Shown: positions 29,048 through 37,591 of the stretch, piece by piece
How the letters are laid out: every line of letters starts with the position of its first letter
How positions within the stretch are numbered: position 1 is the stretch's first letter
DNA from: Myxacorys chilensis ATA2-1-KO14
GTDB lineage: Bacteria > Cyanobacteriota > Cyanobacteriia > Leptolyngbyales > Leptolyngbyaceae
Direction of reading: 5' to 3'
NCBI GenBank assembly: GCA_019359275.1
Contig: JAHHHP010000004.1
Span: 85,872-149,871 of the forward strand
Length of the DNA stretch: 64,000 bases
The notes under the pieces: model-generated
Told to the model about the DNA's origin: nothing
Seen by the model: the letters and a program-made list of their open reading frames with translations, nothing else
The model's database searches: none
Translations under genes and position numbers: made by a program

Positions 29048-29491
29048 TTAGAAAGGAATGTCATCAAGTTCGGGTTGATCGACTGGGGCAGGTGCAGCAG
29101 GTGCTTTTGTGGCTTTGGGCTTAGCTGCGGGAGGAGCGCTTGGAGCAGGCGCAGGCGCAGATGCACTGGAAACCGATCCAATTGATGCTCCATCTAAGCT
29201 GTAGATTTTCTGAATTGTCAACTCTGCCCGCTTCTCCTTAAAGCCTTCAGGACGATCGACCGTGTTCATGCCAAGCCGACCTTCAAGAATGACGCGATCG
29301 CCTTGGTGATAGTTACCTTGAATCTCTTGCGCCATGTTGCCCCACCCTACCGCTTTTACCGTAGCGGGTGGATCTTCAGGGCGCAGCCCCGCAAATTGCA
29401 CCTGCATTTCGGTGAGCGGGGTTTGATTGTCAGAGGTGTAGCGCAGTTGGGGTTCGTCAATGATTTCGGCGAGAAGAATGCAGCTATTCAT
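29048..29491 (-). CDS. ssb: Single-stranded DNA-binding protein
   Basis: The N-terminal 100 residues form the OB fold (MNSCILLAEIIDEPQLRYT, VKAVGWGNMAQEIQGNYHQGDRVILEGRL). A Pro/Ala-rich linker (APAPAPSAPPAAKPKATKAP) and the acidic tip DDIPF, which binds partner proteins in SSBs, follow. This domain variant resembles the cyanobacterial/plastid Ycf41-type SSB rather than the E. coli type, so a second, canonical SSB may exist elsewhere. It acts in replication, repair and recombination. The gene starts at ATG 29491. Confidence 0.88.
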   Translation of the reverse strand: MNSCILLAEIIDEPQLRYTSDNQTPLTEMQVQFAGLRPEDPPATVKAVGWGNMAQEIQGNYHQGDRVILEGRLGMNTVDRPEGFKEKRAELTIQKIYSLDGASIGSVSSASAPAPAPSAPPAAKPKATKAPAAPAPVDQPELDDIPF

Positions 29492-29596
29492 AGGACGATA
29501 CGGGGATGGGTGAATGGAGTCAAAATCGCAAGCGTTTATTCTACTGCCTATTGCGTAGTTCTATTCTACAAATTTCAGCCCCAAACCTAGGAGAAA

Positions 29597-32137
29597 CTAG
29601 TACACTTTTTCTACCCGAATCTCTTCCACACCCTGTTCGTGATAGACAAATTCTTGCACCCGCAGCCGATATTCTCTCAGCGTTTCATCCACCCAACCGC
29701 GATCACTGCTATTGGCGTAAATGTGAACCACGGGTTCACCTGCATCGGGCAAAATCAAGACCCAGCTATCGCGCTGATGATTGAAAATCTTCACTCCGTC
29801 AATCAATTCCAAATCTTCAGTCGGATGAGTTTCGACCAAGTGCCGCATCAGCGCACCTTTGACCGTCCAAGGACAGCGCACTGAGTAGGCTTTGTGAGAG
29901 ACACGCGGACACTCAGAGCGAATTTCTGCGAGAGTACGTTCCTGCAATGTCAGCGTTTCAATCAGCTTGGCAATGCAAAACATGGCATCAAAACCGGGAT
30001 GCAGCTGCGGAAAGATAAAGCCCATTTCTCCACTGCCTCCCAGCACTGTATTGGAGTTGGAGTAACAGGTTTCCATCAAGGAGGTGGGATTCGCCTTTGT
30101 ACGAATAACTTTGGCATCGTGGCGACGAGCAATCATCTCGACTGCACTAGAGGCATGAACTGGAACGACAACCGTACCCCGCGGATTTGAGGTGAGAATC
30201 ATATCGACCATGAGCGCCGTTAACGTCTCTCCGCGAATCGGGCTGCCCGTTTCATCCACTAGAATCAACTGCTCTCCGTTTGCCGACACCTGAACGCCAA
30301 AGGTAGCTTTCAGGGCTTCTACCACGTGTCCTAACTGATTCAGCAGACTTTCTCGATCGGCGATCGTGGGAGCCGTTTGGGTCAAGCTGGCATTCAGCAC
30401 CACCGCATCACAGCCAAACTTAGCGAGGAGTTGCGGCAACACGGCTCCTGACACAGCGTAGGCATAGTCAATCACAACTTTTGAACTACTGTGCTGAACG
30501 GCTTTGAGATTGAGATGCTTTTCAAAGCCACGACTGTAAAGCTCGATCGCGTGATTCACAGTCGCAACGTTGCCAATTTCTTGAATCGGGGCACGCCGAA
30601 AATCTTCCTTAAAAAATGCGCCCTCAATTTTCTTTTCTGCCCCTTTGGATAAATTGATGCCTTTTGGGTTGAAAAATTCGATCAAAATATGATCAGATTT
30701 GTCAGGGTGAACGCGGACATGAATGCCGCCCGCAACGCCCAACGTCGGAGCGACAGAACGAGCGACGGGAATGGAGGTCGCTTCTAGATTCTGAACATGG
30801 ATGCCAACCGACATTAATCCGGCAATCAGCGATCGCGACACCATCCGCGAAATGGTGCGTTGATCTCGCGAGACCGACACTTGCGATCCGGGCTTTAAGG
30901 TTGAGCCATACGCCGCGCCTAACTTGACCGCAAACTCTGGACTCACATCAACGTTTGCTAAGCCTGAAACGCCACGTTGCCCAAACAAATTGCGATGCGC
31001 TGTGTATCCCCAAATCAGGTTGGTGTTTAAGGTTGCGCCTGATTCAACGCTTTTACTGGGCCACACGCGCACTTGGGGACTGATGAGCGCTTCTTCTCCC
31101 ACACTGGAAAGCGATCCGACGATCGCACCCTCTAGCACATGTGCCCGCCGATCAATTCTCGCCCCGCGTGCTACGACGCAGGCCCGCAAATTGACCTCAT
31201 CGCCAATCATTGCGCCATTGCAAATAATCGGACGCTTTAGATCGGCATCTGCTCCGATCGTCACGTTGTCGCCGATCGCGGTTCCGGCATCAATGGTAAC
31301 TCTTGACCCAATCCGACAATTATTGCCAATGATGGCGGGCGTTTCGATCTTGGCGGTGGAATCGATAAAGGTGTTTTCGCCTACCCATAATCCGGGCGAT
31401 CGTTCGGTGTAGACAAAGTTTAAATTCACTTTGCGCAATAGTCCGTCATACTGCGCTTCCCGGTAGGCATCTAAATGTCCAACATCACACCAGTACCCAT
31501 CGGCAATATAGCCAAACATCGGTTCGTTTTTCGCAAGCAGAATGGGAAACAGATCCTTGGAAAAATCGGCTTCTTGATTGGGGGGCAGATACTCCAACAC
31601 TTCAGGCTCAAGAATGTAAATGCCTGTATTTACGGTGTCCGAGAACACTTCGCTGGTGGACGGTTTTTCTAAGAAGCGGCTAATTCGATAGTTTTCATCG
31701 GTGATTACAACACCGAACTCGATCGGGTTGGGAACACGCGTGAGAACGATCGTGGCTTTTGATCCTTTGCGCTGGTGAAACTCGATCGCGGCACTGAGAT
31801 CAAAATCGGTGATGCTATCGCCACTGATGACCAGAAAGGTTCCGTCTAATAATTCAATGATGTTTCTGACACAGCCTGCGGTTCCGAGGGGCTGGTCTTC
31901 TTCAACCGCATAGGTTATCTGTACCCCAAAGTCGCTCCCATCCTGGAAGTAGTCGCGCATGACATCGGGCAAGTAATGCAGCGTCGCAATAACCTCTCGA
32001 ATTCGATGTCGTTTTAATAGATTGATAATATGCTCTGCAATGGGGCGATTAAGGATCGGAACCATTGGTTTTGGCAGATCGCACGTTAGCGGTCGAAGTC
32101 GCGTTCCTGAACCACCTGCCATTAGCACTGCTCGCAT
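29597..32137 (-). CDS. Mannose-1-phosphate guanylyltransferase / phosphomannomutase-like fusion
   Basis: The 846-residue protein has three parts. Residues 1-235 are a nucleotidyltransferase (MRAVLMAGGSGTRLRPLT, ISGDSITDFD, ELGVV-type FGVVITDE, and FSKDLFPILL). Residues about 250-375 form a left-handed beta-helix (hexapeptide repeats: AIIGNNCRIGSRVTIDAG). Residues about 380-840 resemble phosphohexomutases (IHVRVHPDKSDH ... GEMGFIFPQLHPGFDAMF). The phosphoserine loop is not the standard TASHNP: the segment SVSRDQRTISRM takes that place, so the mutase part may be regulatory or altered. The likely product is GDP-mannose or a related nucleotide sugar for glycans. The gene is divergent from the 58-residue peptide gene. 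Confidence 0.9.
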   Translation of the reverse strand: MRAVLMAGGSGTRLRPLTCDLPKPMVPILNRPIAEHIINLLKRHRIREVIATLHYLPDVMRDYFQDGSDFGVQITYAVEEDQPLGTAGCVRNIIELLDGTFLVISGDSITDFDLSAAIEFHQRKGSKATIVLTRVPNPIEFGVVITDENYRISRFLEKPSTSEVFSDTVNTGIYILEPEVLEYLPPNQEADFSKDLFPILLAKNEPMFGYIADGYWCDVGHLDAYREAQYDGLLRKVNLNFVYTERSPGLWVGENTFIDSTAKIETPAIIGNNCRIGSRVTIDAGTAIGDNVTIGADADLKRPIICNGAMIGDEVNLRACVVARGARIDRRAHVLEGAIVGSLSSVGEEALISPQVRVWPSKSVESGATLNTNLIWGYTAHRNLFGQRGVSGLANVDVSPEFAVKLGAAYGSTLKPGSQVSVSRDQRTISRMVSRSLIAGLMSVGIHVQNLEATSIPVARSVAPTLGVAGGIHVRVHPDKSDHILIEFFNPKGINLSKGAEKKIEGAFFKEDFRRAPIQEIGNVATVNHAIELYSRGFEKHLNLKAVQHSSSKVVIDYAYAVSGAVLPQLLAKFGCDAVVLNASLTQTAPTIADRESLLNQLGHVVEALKATFGVQVSANGEQLILVDETGSPIRGETLTALMVDMILTSNPRGTVVVPVHASSAVEMIARRHDAKVIRTKANPTSLMETCYSNSNTVLGGSGEMGFIFPQLHPGFDAMFCIAKLIETLTLQERTLAEIRSECPRVSHKAYSVRCPWTVKGALMRHLVETHPTEDLELIDGVKIFNHQRDSWVLILPDAGEPVVHIYANSSDRGWVDETLREYRLRVQEFVYHEQGVEEIRVEKVY

Positions 32138-32647
32138 ATTGTCTCCTTGTAGGTGCGCGTTTAACTTATAGAGAGGTAAAGATCTATCTAATAGAGAGAT
32201 GAAGATCTAGAAGTAGAGATCAAAGAGAGGTAGAGATTAAGGTCAGCAGGTTGAAGGCAAATTCCTGCGGTAGCTTCTCTCACCTGCTCCAATCCATGGT
32301 TTTATGCGGCAGTCTTTATGGTTTTATGTGGCAGTCTTTAATAGTGTCCTACTAAAGTCAAAAGTCTGATATCTGCCAAGAGACAAAATCTGGCGTGTTC
32401 TTAGCCTTATCTCACCCTGCCTGACGTTATCTAGTCTTGAATCTAACAATTTTATTAGAAGTTTGATTGGTTTACGGTGTATAACCCTTGATTAGCAAGG
32501 TGTGATTTGTCATCCTCTACCAGTATGCAAATTAGGATTGCTAAAATTTAAAGAACGTTCTGCGCTAATCGCACATTGAAGAACGTTGTGCGCTTGCCGC
32601 ACAGTGCAAAATAGTGCAAATTCTGAAGGAACCGCGAGGGTTAGAAG
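32138..32647. other. Divergent 510-bp region with short tandem repeats
   Basis: It contains degenerate GA-rich repeats (TAGAGAGGTAAAGATCT-like, about 32168-32240) and a 22-bp tandem duplication, ATGGTTTTATGCGGCAGTCT with its TT end, at 32296-32317 and 32318-32339 (one mismatch). Further right, 32575-32640 carries CTGAAGGAACCGCGAG-type sequence like that near 59985. It must include promoters for both flanking genes. Confidence 0.5.
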
Positions 32648-32824
32648 ATGAACTTTCTTGTTTTTTCATTACTGGTCGTGTATGTGGTCGGTGCGTTCAA
32701 GTTCTGGTCGGGCTTTCGACGCACTAATTTTAGTCAAGGAAAGCTGTATTTGACGGCATTGTGGCCCGTTCTGGTGTTGAATAAGTCTTACCGTCAGAAT
32801 TTTACCAAAGCACTGAAGGGCTAA
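32648..32824 (+). CDS. 58-residue small membrane protein
   Basis: This short frame (58 codons) starts with ATG after GAGGGTTAGAAG and has a hydrophobic N-terminus (MNFLVFSLLVVYVVGAFKFW) and a basic, partly apolar C-terminal half (LYLTALWPVLVLNKSYRQNF). It looks like a single-pass small membrane protein with an amphipathic tail. The stop is 4 bases before the start of the methyltransferase gene, so it appears to be the first gene of an operon with the methyltransferase and cobK. The composition is typical of small cyanobacterial proteins; no family name is known to me. Confidence 0.7.
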   Translation: MNFLVFSLLVVYVVGAFKFWSGFRRTNFSQGKLYLTALWPVLVLNKSYRQNFTKALKG

Positions 32825-32828
32825 GACG

Positions 32829-33509
32829 TTGCAACAATCACTAGACTGGCAAACGCAAATTAGTGCGGTTGCCGATCGCTTTAATCGAGAATATCGAGGT
32901 GAGTCAGCGAATCTGCCGGACGAGGTTCAGGCGATGCCTATCTTTCGAGAACGGGTGTCAGGGTTGCTGCAAGCAAAGCTCACCTCTCCGTTTTGGCAGC
33001 TTGCTCAGCCTCAGAAGAACCAGCATTGTCTCGACATTGGCTGCGGGGTTAGTTTTCTGATTTACGATTGGCGGGACTGGAACGCTTTTTTCTATGGTCA
33101 GGAAGTTAGCACCGTGGCTCGTGAGGCATTGAATGCTCGTGCCCCGCAGCTAAACTCAAAGTTGTTCAAAGGCGTCAAACTTGGCGCAGCCCACGATTTG
33201 CAGTACGAGGCAAAGCAGTTTGATCTGGCGATCGCGACCGGATTCAGTTGCTATTACCCGCTTGACTATTGGAAGTTAGTACTATCTGAGGTTAAACGAG
33301 TCCTCAAAACGGGCGGCATTTTCGTGTTCGACGTATTAAACCCGGATGCCGAACTTGCGGAAAGTTGGGCAATTTTGGAAACCTATTCCAACGCAGAAGT
33401 CTTTCTAGAGCCGCTAGACGAGTGGCGGAAAATGATTGGCTCTGAAGGTGGAAAGATTTTGAAAACGCACTCGGGTGAACTGTTTGAACTCTACAAAGTG
33501 TCGTTTTGA
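32829..33509 (+). CDS. Class I SAM-dependent methyltransferase
   Basis: The 226-residue protein has a Rossmann methyltransferase core: motif I CLDIGCGVSF (about residues 65-74), motif II acidic turn (FYGQEVS), FDLAIATGFSCYYPLDYW, and the post-III strand GGIFVFDVLNPDAE. The N-terminal 60 residues are helical. The substrate is unknown; adjacency to cobK does not make it a corrin methyltransferase, as the sequence does not resemble those. The start is TTG 32829, right behind the preceding small gene's stop, which fits translational coupling. It overlaps cobK by 4 bases. Confidence 0.85.
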   Translation: MQQSLDWQTQISAVADRFNREYRGESANLPDEVQAMPIFRERVSGLLQAKLTSPFWQLAQPQKNQHCLDIGCGVSFLIYDWRDWNAFFYGQEVSTVAREALNARAPQLNSKLFKGVKLGAAHDLQYEAKQFDLAIATGFSCYYPLDYWKLVLSEVKRVLKTGGIFVFDVLNPDAELAESWAILETYSNAEVFLEPLDEWRKMIGSEGGKILKTHSGELFELYKVSF

Positions 33510-34297
33510 AGCGAATCTGGCTCATTGGCGGAACTGGGGAAAGCGTGATTTTGGCGCAAGCGATCGCTCATGCTCGTCTTCCGTGTGTTGTTTCCGTGAC
33601 CACTCAATCCGCCGCCGCGCTTTATGTGATCGTTCCAACCATTCAAGTGCGTGTTGGTAAACTTGATTCTAAAGAATTATCTAGTTTTCTAACGAAATAT
33701 AATATTGGTGTTGTACTGGATGCTTCTCATCCGTTTGCGGTTGACATCTCAAAGAATGCCATTAGCGCTGTGCGTGATTTAAGAGGGGTAAATTCTCAAA
33801 CCCTCGCTTATCTGCGATTTGAACGTCCCGCTTTAGAGAGTGAGAAAACCAGCGATGAAACTACGGTTTGGTTTGTAGACACGGTTGAAAACCTGCTAGA
33901 AACGGATTGGCTGCAAGGGCAACGAGTGCTACTCACGATCGGGTATCGGTTCTTATCGTTGTTTAAAGCATGGCAGGCTAGAGCAACACTGTTCACTCGA
34001 ATTTTGCCGTCTCCCGTTGCTCTAGAAGCTGCGTTGGAATCAGGATTTAGCAGCGATCGCATCATTGCTCTGCGTCCGCCAATCGGTTTTGAACTAGAGC
34101 GATCGCTCTGGCAACAGTGGCAGATTGCAACCGTTGTCACCAAAGCTTCGGGCACACCGGGCGGCGAAGATATTAAGCGCAAACTCGCCGCTCAGCTAGG
34201 CGTCCGGCTAATCATCATCGATCGTCCGGTCATCGCTTATCCCCAGCAGACAAGCGATGTTGAGCAAGCCTTACAATTCTGTCGGCAATTTCTCTAG
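33506..34297 (+). CDS. cobK: Precorrin-6A / cobalt-precorrin-6A reductase
   Basis: This NAD(P)H-dependent reductase acts in the corrin ring pathway of cobalamin (or pseudocobalamin) synthesis. The family N-terminus IWLIGGTGESVILAQAI, the central VVLDASHPFAVDISKNAI and the C-terminal KASGTPGGEDIKRKLAAQ...VIDRP-like segment (IIIDRPVIAYP) are characteristic. The 263-residue length is normal. The start is TTG at 33506, overlapping the methyltransferase stop. The stop overlaps the tail of the convergent YciI gene by 4 bases. No cobalamin riboswitch was seen upstream of the operon. Confidence 0.92.
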   Translation: MKRIWLIGGTGESVILAQAIAHARLPCVVSVTTQSAAALYVIVPTIQVRVGKLDSKELSSFLTKYNIGVVLDASHPFAVDISKNAISAVRDLRGVNSQTLAYLRFERPALESEKTSDETTVWFVDTVENLLETDWLQGQRVLLTIGYRFLSLFKAWQARATLFTRILPSPVALEAALESGFSSDRIIALRPPIGFELERSLWQQWQIATVVTKASGTPGGEDIKRKLAAQLGVRLIIIDRPVIAYPQQTSDVEQALQFCRQFL

Positions 34298-34563
34298 AAT
34301 GCTTGAATCCACTCTTTGACCTCATACTCTGTCCAGATCCCGTTTTGCCAAAACGGGTCAGCCTCAACGAGCGATCGCACTGCTGATTCACTTTCAGCTT
34401 CGTAAATACCAAAGACCTTTGTGACATCTTTAGTTGGACCGATTGTTATCAAAACGCCATCGTCTTTCTGTTTAGCTAACCCGTCTAAATGCGCTTGGCG
34501 ATAAGGCTCTCTTTTTTCGAGAACATTCTCGCAATAGCTGCCCCACATCACGTATTTCGTCAT
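34294..34563 (-). CDS. YciI family protein
   Basis: The 89-residue product has the YciI dimeric alpha-beta fold: MTKYVMWGSYCENV, REPYRQAHLDGLAKQKDDGVLITIGP, then VFGIYEAESESAVRSLVEADPFWQNGIWTEYEVKEW. The D-P-F pair and the conserved His (QAHLDGL) match the family. Function is unknown. ATG 34563 is used; a codon at 34581 is in frame but less likely. It converges with cobK, the two stops overlapping by 4 bases. Confidence 0.85.
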   Translation of the reverse strand: MTKYVMWGSYCENVLEKREPYRQAHLDGLAKQKDDGVLITIGPTKDVTKVFGIYEAESESAVRSLVEADPFWQNGIWTEYEVKEWIQAF

Positions 34564-34899
34564 TATTCGTCTTCCCACCAATGCTTACTAATCCATCAGG
34601 ACTAGATTAGGACAAATAGCGGGGATAATGCTAGTTCTGATCCTGATCGAAATGAGAGAATTTTTGGGGGCAATAAAATAATTTCTCGAACTCACTCAGA
34701 ACTGATTTGCAGCAAATGGAAGAGTTTTGCGTAGCTAAGCGCAAAAGAGCGAGGTTAATATCGTTATTCTTGAATTTCTACGGCAAGCTCAGAATATGGC
34801 TTTTGTATAAGTCAATTAAGTCAAGCGTGATGGAAGGATAGTAAGAAAACAGGTGAAGCTAGTGGCTTCAATCGTCTAGTTAATCAATCAGAGAATGAG
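34564..34899. other. Intergenic region
   Basis: This 336-bp stretch lies between two minus-strand genes. It should contain the promoter for the YciI gene and the 3' end of the 87-residue protein gene. A small hairpin (GAAGCTAGTGGCTTC, 34855-34869) lies near the latter's stop. No credible coding frame was seen. Confidence 0.35.
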
Positions 34900-35163
34900 T
34901 TAGGCGAGAACAAAAGACACTAAAGAATTAACGCCAAGTGCATACTCTAAGTCATCAATGCAGGTGTAATCACGCCATTCGTCTAAAACAGAAAGGAGCG
35001 ATCGCACGGCCAAATCGCGTTGAATCAGTTCTACGACGGCTTGCCACGCTTCGGTAGGGGTTGTGAAGTAGCCGAGTTGAATCATGCCGCCTTCATGCCA
35101 CCAAATTCCAACCCAACCCGGATCTTGTTCAGTAATTTCTACGCGCTGTCCAAGGTATTTCAT
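34900..35163 (-). CDS. 87-residue hypothetical protein
   Basis: The small acidic protein is rich in Trp (GWVGIWWHEGG, EAWQAV, DEWRDY) and has a mixed alpha/beta pattern: two beta strands, then helix TPTEAWQAVVELIQRDLAV, then a C-terminal helix pair. It starts MKYLGQRVEITEQDPGW at ATG 35163. The strand pattern of the first half resembles small cyanobacterial proteins of unknown function, but I cannot name a family. It stands alone. Confidence 0.65.
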   Translation of the reverse strand: MKYLGQRVEITEQDPGWVGIWWHEGGMIQLGYFTTPTEAWQAVVELIQRDLAVRSLLSVLDEWRDYTCIDDLEYALGVNSLVSFVLA

Positions 35164-35340
35164 AATTTTTAATCCTTAATATATAACAAGCTTTAGTTAG
35201 CTTGATGGTAAAACTAAATTACTCGAATCTTAGCTAAACCACCTCTGCTGAAGGGCAAAGAGAATGCAAGCTCATTCTCCATCTAGAGAGGCAAGTTAAA
35301 TGAGCATTATGATGGAAAGAGCTTAAAGAATGAGACTCGC

Positions 35341-36057
35341 TTGAACGCTACAAGATGCGGTGATATGGTGGATAATTCTGCTTGGAATACCCTTTTGCAA
35401 CAGTATGTGGACGAGGCTGGAACGGTTGATTATGCGCGATGGCAGCGCGAACAGCCCACTGCGATCGCACAATGGATTTCACGGATTTCTACGTTAGAAC
35501 TCAAGTCTCAGAGCGTTGACGAACAACTCGCTTTATGGATTAATCTCTACAATGCTTTTACGATTGATAAAATTTTAGAGCGTTATCCAATTCGTTCGAT
35601 TCGACCTACAATTTTAGGATTGCCGAATTGGTTTGCGTTTCTGTTATTTTTTATGGATCGAAACCGTTCTGTGTTTGATCAGAACTATAGTCTCGCTCAA
35701 ATTGAGAACCAAATTCTACGACCATTGCAGGAACCTCGTATTCATTTTGCGATCGTCTGTGCATCAATCGGCTGTCCGCTGTTGCGAAACACGGCATATG
35801 AAGCAGAGCATGTGCGTCAGCAACTAGAGGACGATGCTGATCGCTTTATCAATAACCCAAACAAAGTTCGATACGACGCTCAAGAGGATGTGTTGTATTG
35901 CAGCAAAATTCTAAAGTGGTATCGCAAAGACTTCCTTAGCGTTGCTCCGTCAATTCCCCAGTACGTGGGAGCCTATCTCAAACAGCCCTTAACGGCGACA
36001 ACACCCATTGTCTACTTGGATTATGATTGGAGCTTGAATCAGCGAATATCATCGTAA
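35341..36057 (+). CDS. DUF547 domain-containing protein
   Basis: The family core is seen in ALWINLYNAFTIDKILERYPI (about residues 65-85), SLAQIENQILRP, and IHFAIVCASIGCPLLRNTAYEAEHVRQQLEDDADRFIN. The Cys and His placed in these segments make a papain-like fold possible. DUF547 proteins have no settled function. The next two genes on the opposite strand are a TIGR04283-type glycosyltransferase and a rhodanese, a grouping often seen around arsenosugar genes. The start here is TTG or GTG-like at 35341; an ATG at 35365 is an alternative. The 3' end overlaps the glycosyltransferase gene by 19 bases. Confidence 0.86.
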   Translation: MNATRCGDMVDNSAWNTLLQQYVDEAGTVDYARWQREQPTAIAQWISRISTLELKSQSVDEQLALWINLYNAFTIDKILERYPIRSIRPTILGLPNWFAFLLFFMDRNRSVFDQNYSLAQIENQILRPLQEPRIHFAIVCASIGCPLLRNTAYEAEHVRQQLEDDADRFINNPNKVRYDAQEDVLYCSKILKWYRKDFLSVAPSIPQYVGAYLKQPLTATTPIVYLDYDWSLNQRISS

Positions 36058-36815
36058 AACTGTTTGAGATACGCTGCTGAAACTCCAACGCCCCACAAAA
36101 TTCCAACATATAGATAGATTGCGGTTGCCTTCCATGTGCCCCACCGAACAACACGCCGATCAGAACTATGAACAACGCGATTGATTTGTTGAATTCGTCC
36201 TTTTTTCGCGAGTTTGAGACACAAATCGCCATCTTCCATAATGGGCAATGCTTCATCAAATCCACCGCATTGCCAGAAATCGGAGCGACGGCAGAACATC
36301 ACCTGATCTCCGAATAACAAACGCAATCCTTTGAAGAAGTGATGCGGTCGAAATATCAGGGGAGCGTAATAGGTTTTAAGGACATTATGAAGTGAGATTC
36401 CCCAGCGCGTTGTTTCTGCTCCAGACATCAGCGAGATGAAACCACCACAGGCGATCGCAGGATCATTCAACGTTTTCTCGATCACCGCGATCGCATCATC
36501 AGGGATTCGGGTGTCAGCATGCAGGAAACAGAGAATATCGCCAGTTGCAGCTTTTGCGCCGTGATTCAACTGAGCCGAGCGACTCCTACGATTCGTTCCT
36601 TCCACACTTTCAGAAAGACCGTAAGTTAAAACATGACAATCTAAACCAAAGTGTTCAACTAATCGCTTCGCAATCTCAACAGTGTTGTCTGTGCTATTTC
36701 CGTCTACGATAATAATTTCATACGCAGACGGGTTCAAGATCGTCAATTGGCGAAGAGTACTCTGTAGAGTTGCGGATTCGTTGAAGGTTGGAATAATAAT
36801 GGAGACGCGAGACAT
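36039..36815 (-). CDS. TIGR04283-type arsenosugar-associated glycosyltransferase (GT2)
   Basis: A GT2-fold enzyme of 258 residues: SIIIPTFNESATL, EIIIVDGNSTDNT, FLHADTRIPDDAI (the D-x-D-like metal site HADT), CGGFISLMS, and FGDQVMFCRRSDF with the acidic GGFDEALPIMEDGDLC. A short hydrophobic C-terminus (IYLYVGILWGVGVSAAYL) could anchor it to the membrane. The FLHADT and FGDQ features match the TIGR04283 group, associated with arsenosugar biosynthesis loci. No radical-SAM ArsS or ArsM is in the window, so the arsenic link is inference. ATG 36815 (MSRVSIIIP) is chosen. Confidence 0.86.
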   Translation of the reverse strand: MSRVSIIIPTFNESATLQSTLRQLTILNPSAYEIIIVDGNSTDNTVEIAKRLVEHFGLDCHVLTYGLSESVEGTNRRSRSAQLNHGAKAATGDILCFLHADTRIPDDAIAVIEKTLNDPAIACGGFISLMSGAETTRWGISLHNVLKTYYAPLIFRPHHFFKGLRLLFGDQVMFCRRSDFWQCGGFDEALPIMEDGDLCLKLAKKGRIQQINRVVHSSDRRVVRWGTWKATAIYLYVGILWGVGVSAAYLKQFYDDIR

Positions 36816-36967
36816 TAGCGGAGCGGTTGCTGCAAGCAATAAAGTTACGGATTAAACAGAGTTACGGATTAAACTTTCTAAATTTTAGAAGTTATGAATA
36901 AACGTGCGCTAGTTATTTAGTCATTGGTTGTCTCGGCTACAGCTAGACTGCACTACTAGCGCTATTT

Positions 36968-37429
36968 CTAAGAGCATTGAGCGCGATGGTTAGCCTTCAA
37001 CAACTTACCCCACGTATCATTGTAGGGATGCACAAGCGATGTTAATCGATCCGCCTGATAGACAGGACGTTCTTCGTTTACCCACTGAAAAATGCTGCCT
37101 TCTAGGTTGAAAACACAAGCGAATCCTTGCTGCTGAAGCTGCTGGACAAGCTTAGCGCTGCGATAGCCAACAGAGCAATACACCACGATCGGAGCATCTT
37201 TTGGAAGCGTTTCTAAAATTGGGTTATGAGATGAGTTTGAATTAATTAATTGTGCTGTTGGAAGATGACTAACAGCAAACTCTGGCGGGGTTCGGGCATC
37301 GAGCAAAATCGGTTTAGGTCGAGTCGGGCTTTCGAGCCACTGAGCAAGGTCAGCCGTCTGAATTGGGCGAACCGTTGGAAACTGAAGCCGAATAAATTGT
37401 TTAATTAGATTGAATAAACTAGTTTGCAT
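36968..37429 (-). CDS. Rhodanese-like domain protein
   Basis: A single rhodanese domain (about residues 30-130): PKPILLDARTPPEFAVSHLPTAQ, then the active-site loop VYCSVGYRSAKLVQQLQ with catalytic Cys, and VFNLEGSIFQWVNEERPVY. It could transfer sulfane sulfur or act as an arsenate reductase-like thiol protein. It lies about 150 bases upstream of the glycosyltransferase on the same strand. ATG 37429 is preferred to the GTG at 37450, but neither has a strong ribosome binding site. Confidence 0.88.
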   Translation of the reverse strand: MQTSLFNLIKQFIRLQFPTVRPIQTADLAQWLESPTRPKPILLDARTPPEFAVSHLPTAQLINSNSSHNPILETLPKDAPIVVYCSVGYRSAKLVQQLQQQGFACVFNLEGSIFQWVNEERPVYQADRLTSLVHPYNDTWGKLLKANHRAQCS

Positions 37430-37497
37430 CCAAGACAAATCGTTTCTCACAGCAACTTCTATTAAGGTAACGTTACTTGATGACCGAAATCACAACG

Positions 37498-37531
37498 CGC
37501 GATCCTTCGGAGCTTGATTGAGCCAATCGCG
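37498..37531 (+). repeat. Interspersed repeat copy
   Basis: GCGATCCTTCGGAGCTTGAT at 37500-37519 followed by TGAGCCAATCGCG closely matches 19979-20008 and the right half of 59990-60020. It looks like a small dispersed intergenic element with inverted-repeat ends. It overlaps the upstream TTG that could start the next gene. Confidence 0.5.
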
Positions 37532-37591
37532 TCAAGGAAAGCTCAAAACCTAGTAATATCGCAAGAGATACTCGTTCAGTTCGCAGCGTCG

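Noticed and set aside
28927..29193. A minus-strand frame overlapping the end of ssb.
   Set aside because: Most of it is an out-of-frame reading of the Pro/Ala-rich ssb linker; the remaining tail has no supporting start signal.
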